Assembly (NCBI GenBank): GCA_002320935.1 | Contig: DCLG01000029.1 | Location: 21,611 to 33,597 of the forward strand | Direction: 5' to 3' | DNA: 11,987 nucleotides | Source of the DNA: Pedobacter sp. UBA1654 | GTDB taxonomy: Bacteria; Bacteroidota; Bacteroidia; Sphingobacteriales; Sphingobacteriaceae | Shown: positions 1 to 7,200 of the stretch, in pieces | Layout of the letters: the number at the start of each line of letters is the position of its first letter | How positions within the stretch are numbered: the first letter of the stretch is position 1 | Position numbers and translations under genes: made by a program | The notes under the pieces: model-generated | What the model saw: the letters and a program-made list of their open reading frames with translations, nothing else | Told to the model about the DNA's origin: nothing | The model's database searches: none

Positions 1-569
1 AATTCCAGAAATAAGGAAGCAATTCTGGTTGATGCATTCTTATGCTCTACATAATTATTTAAAGGTTGTAATTTCAGCGCCTCATGCATCAAAACGTGTA
101 AATGGTTGCGAAGAAGATCAAATTTGTAGATATAATCTGAATGGAACTCCTTATACATATTTTGGAAGATTCCTAAAATATAGTCGACCTGTTCGGGTTC
201 AACATAATATACCGGATCTGATCCGAGTTTAAATAAAGGTGAATTCTCCAGGGCAAAGTCTGAATTGGTAACTTTTAAAAAGTCGTCGGTAAATAGCACA
301 AAGTATCCCTTTTGTTCTTCAGATATAGGTTCCCATGAATAAGGTATCAATGGATTGGTAAACAATAAAGCTGGCTTATCTATAAAAATACCTTTATCCG
401 CATATTCTAACCTGCTTGTACCGAACTGCAAGGTTATCTTATAAAAGTCTCTTCTATTATATGGTATAGGTTTAGCCCTAAAATCATCACAGTGATAAAT
501 ATTAAACTGACTACCTACATTTGGTAGGCTATCGCCGAAGAAGTCCTTTGTAGACTCTGGTTTTTTCAT
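1..569 (-). CDS. AraC-family transcriptional regulator, N-terminal part (runs off the window)
   Basis: An open frame starts at the ATG at 569 and stays open for 189 codons to the window edge, so the C-terminus is missing. The translation begins MKKPESTKDFFGDSLPNVG and continues with stretches such as FYKITLQFGTSRLEYADKG and NPLIPYSWEPI. This is the pattern of the cupin-like sensing domain at the front of many Bacteroidetes AraC regulators: a His/Asp-rich start, a beta-rich core, then a helical segment (QVDYILGIFQNMYKEF, LLRNHLHVLMHEAL). The DNA-binding helix-turn-helix pair would lie beyond position 1 and is not seen. No Shine-Dalgarno site precedes the ATG, as is usual in this phylum, and no in-frame ATG lies just upstream. 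The gene follows a run of oxidoreductase genes on the same strand and is the natural candidate to control them. The family call rests on the sensor domain and context alone. Confidence 0.72.
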   Translation of the reverse strand, partial: MKKPESTKDFFGDSLPNVGSQFNIYHCDDFRAKPIPYNRRDFYKITLQFGTSRLEYADKGIFIDKPALLFTNPLIPYSWEPISEEQKGYFVLFTDDFLKVTNSDFALENSPLFKLGSDPVYYVEPEQVDYILGIFQNMYKEFHSDYIYKFDLLRNHLHVLMHEALKLQPLNNYVEHKNASTRIASLFLE

Positions 570-653
570 GGTAATGGTATTGATGTAAAACCTATATTCA
601 AAATTAAACCTAATTGCTGAGGTTAATTAAAGCACCTGCGATCAGAACTTACA

Positions 654-694
654 TATTCAGGTATGAGGATATTTTCTATCCTCATACCTGAATA
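654..694 (-). terminator. 18-bp perfect hairpin after the SDR gene, likely terminator
   Basis: The arms at 654-671 and 677-694 are exact reverse complements (18 bp) around a 5-nt loop. The hairpin begins about 15 nt after the stop codon of the short-chain dehydrogenase gene at 709. Read on plus, the right arm is followed by aacaactttttg, a T-rich tract; read on minus, the corresponding A-tract precedes the stem and no strong U-tract follows. It could end the redox operon before the regulator gene, or act as a processing or stabilising structure between them. Confidence 0.6.
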
Positions 695-708
695 ACAACT
701 TTTTGCTC

Positions 709-1449
709 TTAAAGCTTTTGAATCGTAGGACGAACGATCATCTCATTTATTGCGACATCTGCTGGTTGTTCAATTGCAAAAGTTATGGCTCGTGCTATAC
801 TTGCAGGCTCAATGCCAATCTTAGAGACTTCAACAATAGAAGTTTTTAAATCCGGATCTGAGATGCTATCCAACAATTCTGTGGTAATGGTCCCTGGAGA
901 AATGATCGTTGTTCTTATGTTATTAGCGGCTTCTTCCATTCGCAACCCTTCTGTAATCGCCCGCACGGCGAACTTGGTGCCACTGTAAACTGCACTTGCT
1001 TCAAAAACAAGGTGCCCTGCAATAGAGGAAACATTAATGATGTGTCCCGCTCTTTTTGCTTTCATGTGCGGAAGGACTGCTGCAATGCCGTAAAGAACAC
1101 CTTTAATATTAACATCAATCATTGAATTCCACTCCGATATCTTTGTCTGGTGAAGTGGAGACAATGGCATTATACCTGCATTATTTACAATAACATCTAT
1201 CGTTCCAAACTCGTTAAGTGCGTAAGCTGCAAGTGCCTCCATTTGCTCAAAAGAGGCAACATCAGTCACCTTATATTTTACTTACCTTCCAGTACCTGAA
1301 AGCTCCGCTTGTAATTCTCTCAGCCGGCTTTCCCGCCTTGCAGCAAGTATTAGCTTTGCGCCTTTAGCAGCAAGTTCCCTTGCAGTAGCTGCTCCGATTC
1401 CACTGGAGGCTCCTGTAATTATGATAACTTTATCTTGAATATCTGACAT
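709..1449 (-). pseudogene. Short-chain dehydrogenase/reductase (classical SDR) interrupted by an in-frame TAA
   Basis: Read from the ATG at 1449, the frame gives 55 residues ([19 protein letters not shown]...), then TAA at 1282-1284, then continues in the same frame to 709. Counting the stop as one position the length is 246, typical of a classical SDR. The nucleotide-binding motif TGASSGIG (about residues 13-20) lies before the stop. NNAG (89-92), catalytic Ser142, Tyr155 and Lys159 (YSGTK) and the PG motif lie after it. No other disruption is visible, so one base change would restore it. A GTG at 1269 could restart translation, but that product would lack the dinucleotide-binding half and should not be an enzyme. 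The start lies 3 nt after the stop of the upstream SDR gene, so the two are co-transcribed. Substrate unknown; NADP preference is suggested by the basic AARRESR segment after the second strand. Confidence 0.85.
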
Positions 1450-1452
1450 AGA

Positions 1453-2292
1453 CTAGTTTTCGTAAGAAAGCGAACCTGACAGACTCCGATAAGCTTCAGC
1501 TTGCTCTTGCAATGTAGTGGCCACTTGCTCCGCTGTTGCAACAGCATCAGCTCCAGCTAAAAATCTCAATGGCGGCTTTTCACTGTTTAGAATAGTTACC
1601 AGTGCCTGGGCAAGTTTTGCAGGGTCACCTGGCTGTTGTCCATTTGCACCTTGCCAGAATTGCATAAGTTCTGTTCTACGCTGGTTGTAATCCTCTATGG
1701 GATTGTTTGCATACTTTGTTGATTGCTCGGTTAACAGTTCCGTCCGGAAGAATCCCGGATTAATAATAGTGGTATTTATTCCAAATGGAGAAACTTCCGT
1801 TTGAAGCGCCTGCATAAATCCTTCCAGACCAAATTTGGATGCAGAGTAAGCGCTACAAAACTCTAAACTCGTAAGCCCTGCTGTAGAAGATATGGAAGTG
1901 ATGTGTCCTGAACCCTGTTTGCGCATAACCGGAAGAATCGCACGGGTTACAATCATAGGCCCTATCAGACTCGTTTGCAGCTGCTGATCAATTTCTTCCT
2001 GCGTTAGCTCTTCAAAAAAACCTGCGATGAAATTAGCTGCATTGTTTACCAGAACATCTATCCGCCCAAATTTATCAAGAGCTGTACTTACGGCACTCTG
2101 AGCTTCTGTAGTGCTGGTCACATCAAGTTTAACAATCAAAAGGTTTTCTGATTCTCCAAGCGCTTGTGCCACGCTATCCGGGTTGCGTCCAGTAGCCACT
2201 ACTTTATGGCCTGCTGCTAATGCTGCTTTAGTAATATCGATGCCCATACCGCGACCTGCGCCGGTGATGAACCAAACTTTTTGTTCACTCAT
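1453..2292 (-). CDS. Short-chain dehydrogenase/reductase, intact, 279 aa
   Basis: An intact classical SDR of the longer (about 280 aa) type. The Rossmann glycine motif is TGAGRGMG (residues 10-17), followed by VVATGR (about 32-37), where the Arg suggests NADP(H). Further motifs are LDVTS (56-60), NNAA (83-86), catalytic Ser136, Tyr149 and Lys153 (YSASK), and NPGFFRTEL (about 178-186). The last hundred residues (WQGANGQQPGDPAKLAQALV onward) match the C-terminal helices found in SDRs of the 3-oxoacyl-reductase-like oxidoreductase group. It should be a cytosolic NAD(P)H-dependent carbonyl reductase or alcohol dehydrogenase; the substrate cannot be told. The start is the ATG at 2292; no better upstream start or ribosome site is visible. 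It lies 88 nt after the quinone reductase gene and 3 nt before the second, interrupted SDR on the same strand. Confidence 0.9.
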   Translation of the reverse strand: MSEQKVWFITGAGRGMGIDITKAALAAGHKVVATGRNPDSVAQALGESENLLIVKLDVTSTTEAQSAVSTALDKFGRIDVLVNNAANFIAGFFEELTQEEIDQQLQTSLIGPMIVTRAILPVMRKQGSGHITSISSTAGLTSLEFCSAYSASKFGLEGFMQALQTEVSPFGINTTIINPGFFRTELLTEQSTKYANNPIEDYNQRRTELMQFWQGANGQQPGDPAKLAQALVTILNSEKPPLRFLAGADAVATAEQVATTLQEQAEAYRSLSGSLSYEN

Positions 2293-2380
2293 AATTTCTA
2301 ATATTTAAGATTTTATAATTGATAAACTGTATTATTAGTACAGCTCATCATATGACTTGGTTTAACTTTCTAATGCCTGT

Positions 2381-3076
2381 CTATTTTTGTTTCAATACCT
2401 TATCCAGGTGCGCAGGGTAGTTCTGCAGATCCTGCTTGATGTGCTTGTTATGAAAAACATCATAGCAGTGGTAACCTGGTAACACTTCAAAGCCTACAAA
2501 ACGGTAATTAACCGACACACTAAACAATGCTTCATCTGCGCTCCGTCCTTCCCAAAGCTTTTGGGCAGGATCGTTGAAGCTTTCTTCAGGTGCATTCCAG
2601 GTAGCAGACAACATAAACTTCTTGCCCTGCATTTTTCCACCGGTACCGTATTGCAATGAAGGATCTTTGTCGGATCTGCCGTCTCCGCTAAGGAACTTTT
2701 GACTGAACATTGCACTGGTAAATACATCATCTACGTACTTTTTATAGATCCAGGGTGTGGATTCCCAGTTTACCGGTGTCTGAAGTATAATCACGTCCGC
2801 TTGCATATATTTTTCTACTTCTTCTTCGGTTTTGTATCCGTCAGCAATCTTAGTTTCTAATATCCTGTAAGATTTTGAGGTGAAATACTTTTTCGCTTCT
2901 TCATAAAAAGCAGCATTTAATTTACCTTCTGAGAGACCTTTATAAGGTAAATGGGCATTGAGGAGTAACACTGTTTTTCTTTTTGCCGGTTCTTTTGAGG
3001 AAGAAGTTTGCGCCTTGGAGTTAAGCCCAGCCGTTAATACGGTCATTACCGCTATGAGGAATATTTTCGCTTTCAT
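2381..3076 (-). CDS. Secreted MdaB-like NAD(P)H quinone reductase (flavodoxin-like fold)
   Basis: The mature part resembles E. coli MdaB, an FAD-containing NADPH:quinone oxidoreductase of the Flavodoxin_2 family. Shared landmarks are LLLNAHLPYKGLSEGKLN (about 38-55), the ADVIILQTPVNWESTPW stretch (about 93-109), KKYVDDVFT, QYGTGGKMQGKKFMLSATWN and the late GFEVLPGYHCYDV segment. Unlike MdaB, the protein starts with about 23 extra residues, MKAKIFLIAVMTVLTAGLNSKAQ: a short basic n-region, a hydrophobic core and an AxA-like cleavage point, which is a Sec signal peptide. The enzyme is therefore predicted in the periplasm, where FAD loading and NADPH supply would be unusual. It follows the ene-reductase gene by 31 nt and precedes the SDR pair, consistent with a shared role in quinone or electrophile reduction. 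The family call is firm; the location is a prediction. Confidence 0.87.
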   Translation of the reverse strand: MKAKIFLIAVMTVLTAGLNSKAQTSSSKEPAKRKTVLLLNAHLPYKGLSEGKLNAAFYEEAKKYFTSKSYRILETKIADGYKTEEEVEKYMQADVIILQTPVNWESTPWIYKKYVDDVFTSAMFSQKFLSGDGRSDKDPSLQYGTGGKMQGKKFMLSATWNAPEESFNDPAQKLWEGRSADEALFSVSVNYRFVGFEVLPGYHCYDVFHNKHIKQDLQNYPAHLDKVLKQK

Positions 3077-3107
3077 TTTCTATGTCGTTTAATAAGTTTC
3101 TATACGT

Positions 3108-4247
3108 TTAGGCTGTTACCTTGAACCAGCCTTTTGCAGCATCAATAACTATCCATAATTTCTCTGGAACCGCTAGTTCAGCGCGTTTGGAAATACTCAG
3201 TGCCTCTTCAATTGGTTCACCTTTAACTGCAAGATCCATCCAGTTTGGATTAATGACAAGCGCCTGCCCTATTGCAGCAAGTGATAAACCTAGCTCAATC
3301 GCCTTTAATGCATCATCTCGCGTTTTAATGCTACCTGCTGCAATGACCGGAATACGACCATTTACGTGGCTTAATATCAATTCAATAATTGTTTGCTCAC
3401 CCGAAGTATTAAGTGGCTTTGATTCCAGAACATTTACAAGTGATACATGCAGGTAATCAATATTCTCCTTTATTAGTTCATCAATGAGCGGATATACGTC
3501 ATTGATCTTATAACTCTCTAGTTGTGACTCCTCCGGAGATATGCGGTAACCTAAAAGAAAGGGTCTTTTTGCATACGTATCAATAACACGCTGGACTTAT
3601 TTAACAACTCCCATGGGAAATTTCATGCGATTGATTGCCGAGCCACCCCAATCATCTGTACGCTGGTTATAAAGGGGAGAGAAAAAATTCTGCAGCAGGA
3701 ATCCATGAGCACCGTGTAATTCAACGCCATCAAAACCAGCTTCTATGGCTCTTCTGGTAGCCTGGCCAAAAGCTTCAATCATCCCTAAGATTTCATCGTT
3801 TGTTAAGGCTCTGGGTATAGTTTCCCCACTAACAAAAGGAAGAGGGCCAACCTCGATTGCGCTCGCACTAACCAGATCTCCGTCAGGAATTAGTTCAGGG
3901 ATTGCTTTATTGCCCGCATGATAAATCTGGAGTATGGCCGGTGCCCCACCACTTTTCGCTGCATTGGCTAACTTCTTTAGACTGGGCAAAAAGGCATCAT
4001 CGTAGGCTGCATATTCATGCGTAAATCCTATACCGCTTGGTGTTACCCTGGTGCATCCGGTAATTACAAGTCCAATATTCTGAACCCGTGCTTTGTAATG
4101 TTTTACTTCATCATCAGAGATTGTATAATCATTATTGCTGGCCCAGGTGGTCATTGGAGCCATTGCAACCTTATTCTTGAGAGTTATACCGTTCTTGAAT
4201 GTAAAAGGCAGAAAAAGTTGATTTGTGTCAGTGCTCATAAGTTCCAT
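3108..4247 (-). pseudogene. Old Yellow Enzyme-type NADH:flavin oxidoreductase (YqiG-like), interrupted by an in-frame TAA
   Basis: From the ATG at 4247 the frame gives 216 residues, meets TAA at 3597-3599 (GVVK*VQRVID), and then continues in the same frame to 3108. The total is about 379 positions, a normal length for this FMN barrel family. Landmarks before the stop are PFTFKNGITLKN, the AMAPMTTW FMN strand (about 28-35), QIYHAG (107-112), the substrate-binding His pair in ELHGAHG (His178, His181), and FSPLYNQRTDDWGGS (189-203). After it come GYRISPEES, IPVIAAGSIKT and the phosphate-binding IGQALVINP. Every family block is present, so one base change separates this from an intact gene. The truncated 216-residue product would lack the FMN phosphate site. 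A second ATG at 4238 (MSTDTNQL) could also be the start. It heads the redox operon; the likely role is reduction of alpha,beta-unsaturated carbonyls or quinones with NAD(P)H. Confidence 0.88.
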
Positions 4248-4302
4248 TGTATATCTAATTAAACTTCCTGTTATCCGTTGCCAGGGTGATTATTTGATAA
4301 TA

Positions 4303-4310
4303 CAAAGTTA
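4303..4310 (-). promoter_or_regulatory. Bacteroidetes-type -7 box of the redox operon
   Basis: On the minus strand this reads TAACTTTG, an exact match to the TAnnTTTG -7 consensus of the Bacteroidetes primary sigma factor. It lies about 55 nt upstream of the ATG at 4247, giving a leader of about 50 nt. No exact TTTG -33 element is seen at normal spacing, although TTTA occurs twice nearby (around 4326-4338), which fits a promoter that needs an activator. Confidence 0.55.
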
Positions 4311-4339
4311 CCTTCGGGCGCTTCCTAAAGGTTAAAGGT

Positions 4340-4369
4340 ATTCAAACAGATACTTAATACATTCAAACA
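4340..4369 (-). promoter_or_regulatory. Two 9-bp direct repeats 21 bp apart: candidate AraC operator
   Basis: ATTCAAACA occurs at 4340-4348 and again, identically, at 4361-4369 (TGTTTGAAT in the sense of the operon). The 21-bp period equals two DNA turns, the usual geometry for the two half-sites of an AraC-family activator. The pair lies just upstream of the TAACTTTG -7 box, roughly -43 to -72 from the predicted start point. The local AraC-type regulator is the obvious candidate ligand. Repeats and spacing are seen directly; the binding partner is inferred. Confidence 0.5.
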
Positions 4370-4370
4370 A

Positions 4371-4623
4371 TAAATCCAGTTAATAGCTTAAAAATGGTTA
4401 ATCAGATTAAATATTGAAACATCTGTTAGAATTAAAAGAGCTAGGCACATATTAAAAAAGCGCTTCTATAACATAGGCCAGACAATATTTTTTGGAGAAG
4501 CAAAAATTTCGCAAAAAACGGTGGAATTCTTGGAGACATCATTGCCCTTTACAAAATAACGAGAGAATTGCGAGAACCCAATAGTACGCATCGAGGCTCA
4601 ATTATGAAATTGTGTTTGTGATA
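4371..4623. other. Gene-free stretch between the operon promoter and the thioredoxin-like gene
   Basis: AT-rich DNA with no open frame that resembles a known protein. A short minus-strand stretch near 4530-4600 reads IGFSQFSRYF, faintly like an AraC C-terminal helix, but the flanking residues do not continue the family and stops are close. No hairpin with a T-tract was found for the end of the thioredoxin-like gene. Confidence 0.5.
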
Positions 4624-4631
4624 CTATTTAA

Positions 4632-5804
4632 CTAAGTCTTGCAGCAATTCTTCTGCATCTTTTGTCTCCTCACCATTCTTTTTCCCGAACTAATCGCTTT
4701 GTTAACGGCTGCAATTGCCTGTGCCTGTTCATTTACTTTCTTTAGTAATTGAGCTTGTAAGAAAAAATAATTATAGGAAGGTTCTATGGATACAAGTTTT
4801 CCAACAATCTGTACCGCTGCCCCTAGTGCTAATGCATCTTTTGCAAAGTAGTTGATATAGGAGGCAGCCTCATACAGCGTAAACTTGTCCAGTTTTGCAT
4901 ATTTTTCGGCATATTCAATAGTCAGTTTTCCATACTGTACCCAATCGCGTTTCCCTCCGGAGAACTTTAACACTGACAATAATAACCATTGTTCATTAGG
5001 TTTTATTGATTCCCGAACAATTTTTTCTATGTGTTTTTGCTGAATCAAATCCTTTAGCCTTCCAGCATTTTCAGATGCACCGCCAATCATTCTCCTTAGT
5101 TTAATGTTGACCTCCGCTTCTCCGAAGCGAGGAATAAAATCGTTTGAATGGATTATAAAATATTGAGCTATTGGGGCATCAAATTTTGTATCAAAATGAA
5201 ATATCAACTCCTCATTCCTCTCCGATCTTAGTTCGTCCTGGCTTTGTCTATTTAAATATTCGGTCGAAAGTTGAGTACTGATTTCTGTAGGTAAGTCTGC
5301 TTTTTGGCTGGCTAGTGTATAATTGTACAAGACCTCCGGGTCTTTAGAACCACCTTCATACTGCCTCTGCAGTTGAAAAAGTGCTTTTCTTATATCAAAA
5401 GCATCTTTCCCATCTTGGATAAATTCTAAAGCTGGCTTAGCACCGCCACTGATGTGCAAAAGTTTGCCCTCAGCATCAAAATATAAGTATCTCGGGAAGG
5501 AAGTAATATTATATTCTTTTGAGACTTTACCACCTTCTTCATCATCTAGATTCAGCTTGTAACTAATAAAGGTGTTGTTGTAAAATCCAAAAACAGTTGA
5601 ATCCGGAAATACGGTCTTTTCCATTTCCTTGCAAAACTGGCATCCAGGAGAAAAAGCATAGAGGAAAATCGGTTTTTTATCCACCTTAGCCTTTTTTTGT
5701 ATGCTTGTAAAGGTTCCTTGCGTAAAGTCAATCCCTTGTTGCTGAGAAAAGGCAGTTGAAGTAAACAGCAATAACAGAGCAATCAAAAATGCTTTTCTAT
5801 TCAT
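4632..5804 (-). CDS. Secreted thioredoxin-fold protein with C-terminal helical domain (probable end frameshift)
   Basis: Residues 1-20 (MNRKAFLIALLLLFTSTAFS, then QQQ) form a clear Sec signal peptide. Residues about 25-130 are a thioredoxin-like domain: KPIFLYAFSPGCQFCKEME carries the CxxC pair Cys55/Cys58, and TSFPRYLYF carries the cis-Pro at 104. Residues about 140-390 are helical and repeat-like, ending in a TPR-like segment (SYNYFFLQAQLLKKVNEQAQ). This architecture is common among periplasmic thiol:disulfide proteins of Bacteroidetes, and a role in periplasmic disulfide reduction is expected. The last 15 residues (RMVRRQKMQKNCCKT) are basic and out of character. Adding one A to the A5 run at 4679-4683 changes them to KNGEETKDAEELLQDLVK, a regular amphipathic helix, with the stop moving to 4624-4626. 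A one-base deletion there is therefore likely. The start is the ATG at 5804; no partner gene is adjacent. Confidence 0.85.
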   Translation of the reverse strand: MNRKAFLIALLLLFTSTAFSQQQGIDFTQGTFTSIQKKAKVDKKPIFLYAFSPGCQFCKEMEKTVFPDSTVFGFYNNTFISYKLNLDDEEGGKVSKEYNITSFPRYLYFDAEGKLLHISGGAKPALEFIQDGKDAFDIRKALFQLQRQYEGGSKDPEVLYNYTLASQKADLPTEISTQLSTEYLNRQSQDELRSERNEELIFHFDTKFDAPIAQYFIIHSNDFIPRFGEAEVNIKLRRMIGGASENAGRLKDLIQQKHIEKIVRESIKPNEQWLLLSVLKFSGGKRDWVQYGKLTIEYAEKYAKLDKFTLYEAASYINYFAKDALALGAAVQIVGKLVSIEPSYNYFFLQAQLLKKVNEQAQAIAAVNKAISSGKRMVRRQKMQKNCCKT

Positions 5805-5884
5805 AACACGGATTTGTTTTCTAAGTTACAATATCCCATTTGTTCAATTACCAAACACTAAGAAATATGATGTATTAACATTAC

Positions 5885-6047
5885 CATTAAACTGTGGAAC
5901 AATGGAGTGTACAAGATTTGGTGCAAGCCAGATTTGTCAAACAAAGCATAATTTCTCTTTTTCCCCGTAAAGATGTAATTGAGGTCAGATCAGGCAGAGC
6001 CGCATTTTTAAAGGCGGGAATAATGAGAATTATTAATGAGACAGGAT
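5885..6047. repeat. Dispersed repeat, copy 1
   Basis: This stretch of about 163 bp matches 6891-7054 in the same orientation. The best-kept part is the first 50 bases (cattaaac.gtggaa.aatgg and following), where copy 2 differs at only four sites. Identity falls toward the end, with small indels. A short hairpin at 6001-6016 (arms cgcattt and aaaggcg, one mismatch) has a counterpart in copy 2. The repeat does not look like a known insertion sequence end and carries no transposase. It probably belongs to a family found elsewhere in the genome. Confidence 0.75.
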
Positions 6048-6216
6048 TAACGGTTTGGTATTGCCGAAGGCAGGGATTTTTAGCACTAGAGTTCAGGGCA
6101 CGCCCGATGTTTGCAGTAATTACATTTATTCGCTATTTTGAAGAGGAATTGCAATACTTTAAATTCATTTCCCTAATTTACTATATTGAATTTTTCCTTC
6201 AGAATGGATTTTTAAT

Positions 6217-6762
6217 ATGAGCATAGTAATAGCATCCCTAGAAAAAAATGTTGGAGTTAGAATTTTTGCAGACAGAAAACTTGTGGTCTCGAATAAAGCC
6301 GGAACAATACATAACACCAACGAAATAGCAAAGGTTTATTCTATTTCGGACACAATTTCTTGCGGCATAACAGGTGATGCACAATGGGGCATAGAATTAG
6401 CGCAGGAATTATTGAACAATGCATCTGCGCCCCCTTCTGTATTAATAAAAATCATTAAAAAATTTCCAAAACCAAGGAATGAGCATAGTACCTTCACTTT
6501 AATTGGCCTCTACGATAATAATCTGCCCTTTATCTTTGGTTACAAGACTCTCGGAAAATCTCATTTATTAAAAAATAGATCAGGAACCTCAATTGCTACT
6601 TCCCCATCAGAATATAATACAAATTGTTTAGAATATTATTCTGATCGAGAAGATCTTGGATATTCAGTTCATCAATGTTGCATTGAAACGATAAAATTTG
6701 CTTCACAACAAAACCCAGATTTTATTTCCAAAACTCACGATTCCATTGAGATTTTAGTGTAG
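6217..6762 (+). CDS. Small proteasome-like (HslV/Anbu type) Ntn-hydrolase fold protein, 181 aa
   Basis: The first 60 residues follow the opening of proteasome-type subunits: a beta strand directly after the initiator Met (MSIVIASLEK), a second strand ending in Asp-Arg (VGVRIFADR, Asp19), then a Lys-led strand AKVYSISDTISCGITGD (Lys39) ending in the small-residue turn where proteasome subunits have AGxxAD. If Met is removed, Ser becomes residue 1. Ser1, Asp18 and Lys38 would then occupy the places of Thr1, Asp17 and Lys33 in HslV. The middle (STFTLIGLYDNNLPFIFGYK) and the end (SKTHDSIEILV) also fit the alternating strands of that fold. At 181 aa it is close to HslV and shorter than Anbu. No ATPase, ligase or other partner lies beside it; a diverged repeat copy lies on each side. 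The fold call is by motif only, and substrate and function are unknown. Confidence 0.6.
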   Translation: MSIVIASLEKNVGVRIFADRKLVVSNKAGTIHNTNEIAKVYSISDTISCGITGDAQWGIELAQELLNNASAPPSVLIKIIKKFPKPRNEHSTFTLIGLYDNNLPFIFGYKTLGKSHLLKNRSGTSIATSPSEYNTNCLEYYSDREDLGYSVHQCCIETIKFASQQNPDFISKTHDSIEILV

Positions 6763-6796
6763 TATATAATGAAAAAAGTCATCAATAAAATTTGGA

Positions 6797-6836
6797 TAAA
6801 TTGATTCAGGGATCTAACTAAAAATGAATCAATTTA
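6797..6836. repeat. 12-bp perfect inverted repeat downstream of the Ntn-hydrolase-like gene
   Basis: Arms TAAATTGATTCA (6797-6808) and TGAATCAATTTA (6825-6836) pair exactly around a 16-nt loop, starting 35 nt after the preceding stop codon. It could be a weak terminator, but the stem is AT-rich and followed on plus by an A-tract rather than a T-tract; read on minus it is followed by AT-rich DNA. Confidence 0.45.
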
Positions 6837-6890
6837 AAAAAGTGTCAATCGTGCTAACAAACCTTCTCAAATACTCATCTCAATCCCTGT

Positions 6891-7054
6891 CATTAAACGG
6901 TGGAATAATGGAGTATACAAGATTTGGTGTAAGCCAGATTTGCTCGAACAAACCAAAATTTCTTTTTTTGCCGTAAAGCATTGATGGAGATCAGATCAGC
7001 CAGGGCCGTCGTTTTTAAACGAGGGAATAAGGAGAGAGTTGATTGATACAGAAT
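6891..7054. repeat. Dispersed repeat, copy 2
   Basis: Same orientation as 5885-6047 and about 1 kb away, so the two copies bracket the Ntn-hydrolase-like gene. The hairpin here is perfect (TCGTTT at 7009-7014, AAACGA at 7017-7022). Its paired bases differ from those in copy 1, while a stem remains possible in both. On minus, both copies read SGLHQILYTPLFH in one frame, and three of the four base differences in that stretch are silent. The repeat may thus derive from a short coding or structured RNA element. Between this copy and the ClC gene (7055-7200) nothing recognisable was found. Confidence 0.75.
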
Positions 7055-7200
7055 GGGGAAATATTGGGAAACGTATTCTGTTCTTGCACGATGTAAATAA
7101 TAGACCTTTCATGATTTGGCTTTAGATAATTTGGTATAATGAATTAGATCTAGCTACAAGCGAGATGTCTCCATGTTCAACCCTTTCATTTTTTGTTTCC

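Noticed and set aside
29..232. Plus-strand open frame of 67 codons
   Set aside because: It is the shadow of the AraC-type gene, which is open on minus across the whole stretch with a family-like translation.
4480..4610. Possible AraC remnant (IGFSQFSRYF on minus)
   Set aside because: Only about ten residues fit; the continuation does not match the family and stops are near.
5894..6220. Plus-strand open frame of 108 codons overlapping the start of the Ntn-hydrolase-like gene by ATGA
   Set aside because: It starts at a GTG inside the repeat, its translation resembles no protein domain, and copy 2 of the repeat does not keep the frame open.
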